DNA of 64,000 nucleotides from Geosiphon pyriformis. Taxonomy: Eukaryota > Glomeromycota > Glomeromycetes > Archaeosporales > Geosiphonaceae. Position 1 is the first letter of the stretch. Every line of letters begins with the position of its first letter. The stretch is taken from contig JAAOMT010000098.1 of assembly GCA_016748015.1 (NCBI GenBank), forward strand, positions 62,310-126,309, written 5' to 3'. Below are positions 63,471 to 64,000 of the stretch, in pieces. The notes beneath the pieces were generated by a model that was given only the letters and a program-made list of their open reading frames with translations, did no database searches and was not told where the DNA came from. The translations under genes and the position numbers were made by a program.

Positions 63471-64000
63471 GTATCAGTGATTCCTTTCTGGCCATTTTCA
63501 GGTCATTTACTTTACTATCCGAATCTCTATTTTCAGAACCCTTTTCAATTATTGTTTCTCCTTCAATACTTCCTGATGACTCTTCAATATTAATATTTTC
63601 CTTATTATTAACGCTGGATATTCCTATTTCTTGATGAACTTTTAATGTTTTTTCTTCAATCACTCTCAGTTGAGTAATCTCATTTTTATTATTTTCCATA
63701 ATTACTTCACTTTCATTTCCTTTGCGTTCCGGATTTTCTTCGTCTTCTAGATTTTCTTTGCGTTCTGAATTTTCTTCGTCTGCTAGATTTTCTTTGCGTT
63801 CCAGGTTTTCTTCGTCTTTTAGATTTTCTTTGTCTTCTAAATTTTCTTTGCGTTCTAAATTTTCTTCGTCTGCTAGATTTTCTTTGCGTTCCAGGTTTTC
63901 TTCGTCTTTTAGATTTTCTTCGTCTTCTAGATTTTCTTCGTCTTCTAGATTTTCTTCGTCTGCTAGATTTTCTTCGTCTTCTAGATTTTCTTTGCGTTCT
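63406..64000 (-). CDS. Hexapeptide-repeat acidic protein, 5' end outside the window
   Basis: An open minus-strand frame of at least 198 codons entering from the right edge. The first 90 or so residues seen are about 15 tandem units of six residues, mostly ENLEDE, ENLADE, ENLERK and ENLKDE, highly charged and probably helical. Then comes a Glu/Asn/Ser-rich segment (MENNKNEITQL, NKENINIEESSG, KVNDLKMARKESL) and a final stretch that is merely the antisense of the kinase catalytic loop, ending at 63406. The natural end of the gene may therefore be different: a splice or a fusion at the breakpoint is likely. No known domain. Part of the protein is beyond the window. Confidence 0.6.
   Translation of the reverse strand, partial: ERKENLEDEENLADEENLEDEENLEDEENLKDEENLERKENLADEENLERKENLEDKENLKDEENLERKENLADEENSERKENLEDEENPERKGNESEVIMENNKNEITQLRVIEEKTLKVHQEIGISSVNNKENINIEESSGSIEGETIIEKGSENRDSDSKVNDLKMARKESLIQNHNEDYIVGCCPSVGHDEPY
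63725..64000 (-). repeat. 18-bp coding minisatellite
   Basis: Tandem TTTTCTTCGTCTTCTAGA-type units (plus strand) with period 18 bp, continuing past the window edge. Encodes the hexapeptide repeat. Confidence 0.92.

Overview
The window looks like nuclear DNA of an arbuscular mycorrhizal fungus (Glomeromycotina, Rhizophagus-like). This rests on very AT-rich DNA with long near-GC-free stretches, many short GT-AG introns, dense ATT/AAT microsatellites, and above all several tyrosine-kinase-like genes and relics of the type expanded in these fungi: a Cys-rich N-terminal zinc-binding segment, a 'SGNK..DE.I.N' motif, 'EWIPW..L.NI' before the Gly loop, and a C-terminal 'IHPGAVY.SRLL' tail. The species is inferred, not proven. 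All exon models were read by eye from splice signals and phase; for most multi-exon genes every junction is phase-consistent.

Layout. 0.7-1.6 kb (-): Ser/Thr/Asn-rich secreted protein. 6.4-8.8 kb (+): divergent protein kinase. 10.6-14.2 kb: gene-free block of extreme AT content. 15.0-16.1 kb (+): C2H2 zinc-finger/coiled-coil protein with a GC-AG intron. 17.2 kb: orphan kinase tail. 18.5-21.5 kb (-): GPI-anchor-like cell-surface protein with about ten 39-residue repeats. 22.2-23.5 kb (-): SAM-dependent methyltransferase. 24.7-25.5 kb (+): secreted Gln-rich protein. 27.1-28.8 kb (-) and 29.2-30.6 kb (+): divergent pair, a P-loop NTPase and a homeodomain protein. 32.9-34.0 kb (-): decayed kinase. 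34.7-35.9 kb (-): Rho3-type GTPase. 38.8 kb: kinase scrap. 39.9-43.4 kb (+): 966-residue receptor-like membrane protein of unknown family. 44.4-45.1 kb (-): another decayed kinase. 48.0-51.2 kb (+): complete peroxisomal Lon protease ending in the PTS1 signal SRL. 51.5-54.7 kb: a graveyard holding an inverted copy of the 3' end of the 56-57 kb gene, a flavin monooxygenase C-terminal scrap and an intron-bearing Lon fragment. 56.2-57.3 kb (+): Ser/Thr-rich GPI-anchor-like protein. 59.0-60.4 kb and 62.6-63.5 kb (+): tandem kinase copies, both damaged. 63.4-64.0 kb (-): hexapeptide-repeat protein leaving the window and colliding with the second kinase.

Themes. First, a set of secreted or cell-surface low-complexity proteins; in the three that have introns, all 11 introns are phase 2. 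Second, birth and decay of kinase genes: one apparently intact, two recently duplicated and damaged, four fossils. Third, local DNA-level rearrangement around the Lon locus. Housekeeping genes (Lon, Rho3, methyltransferase) are intact between these.
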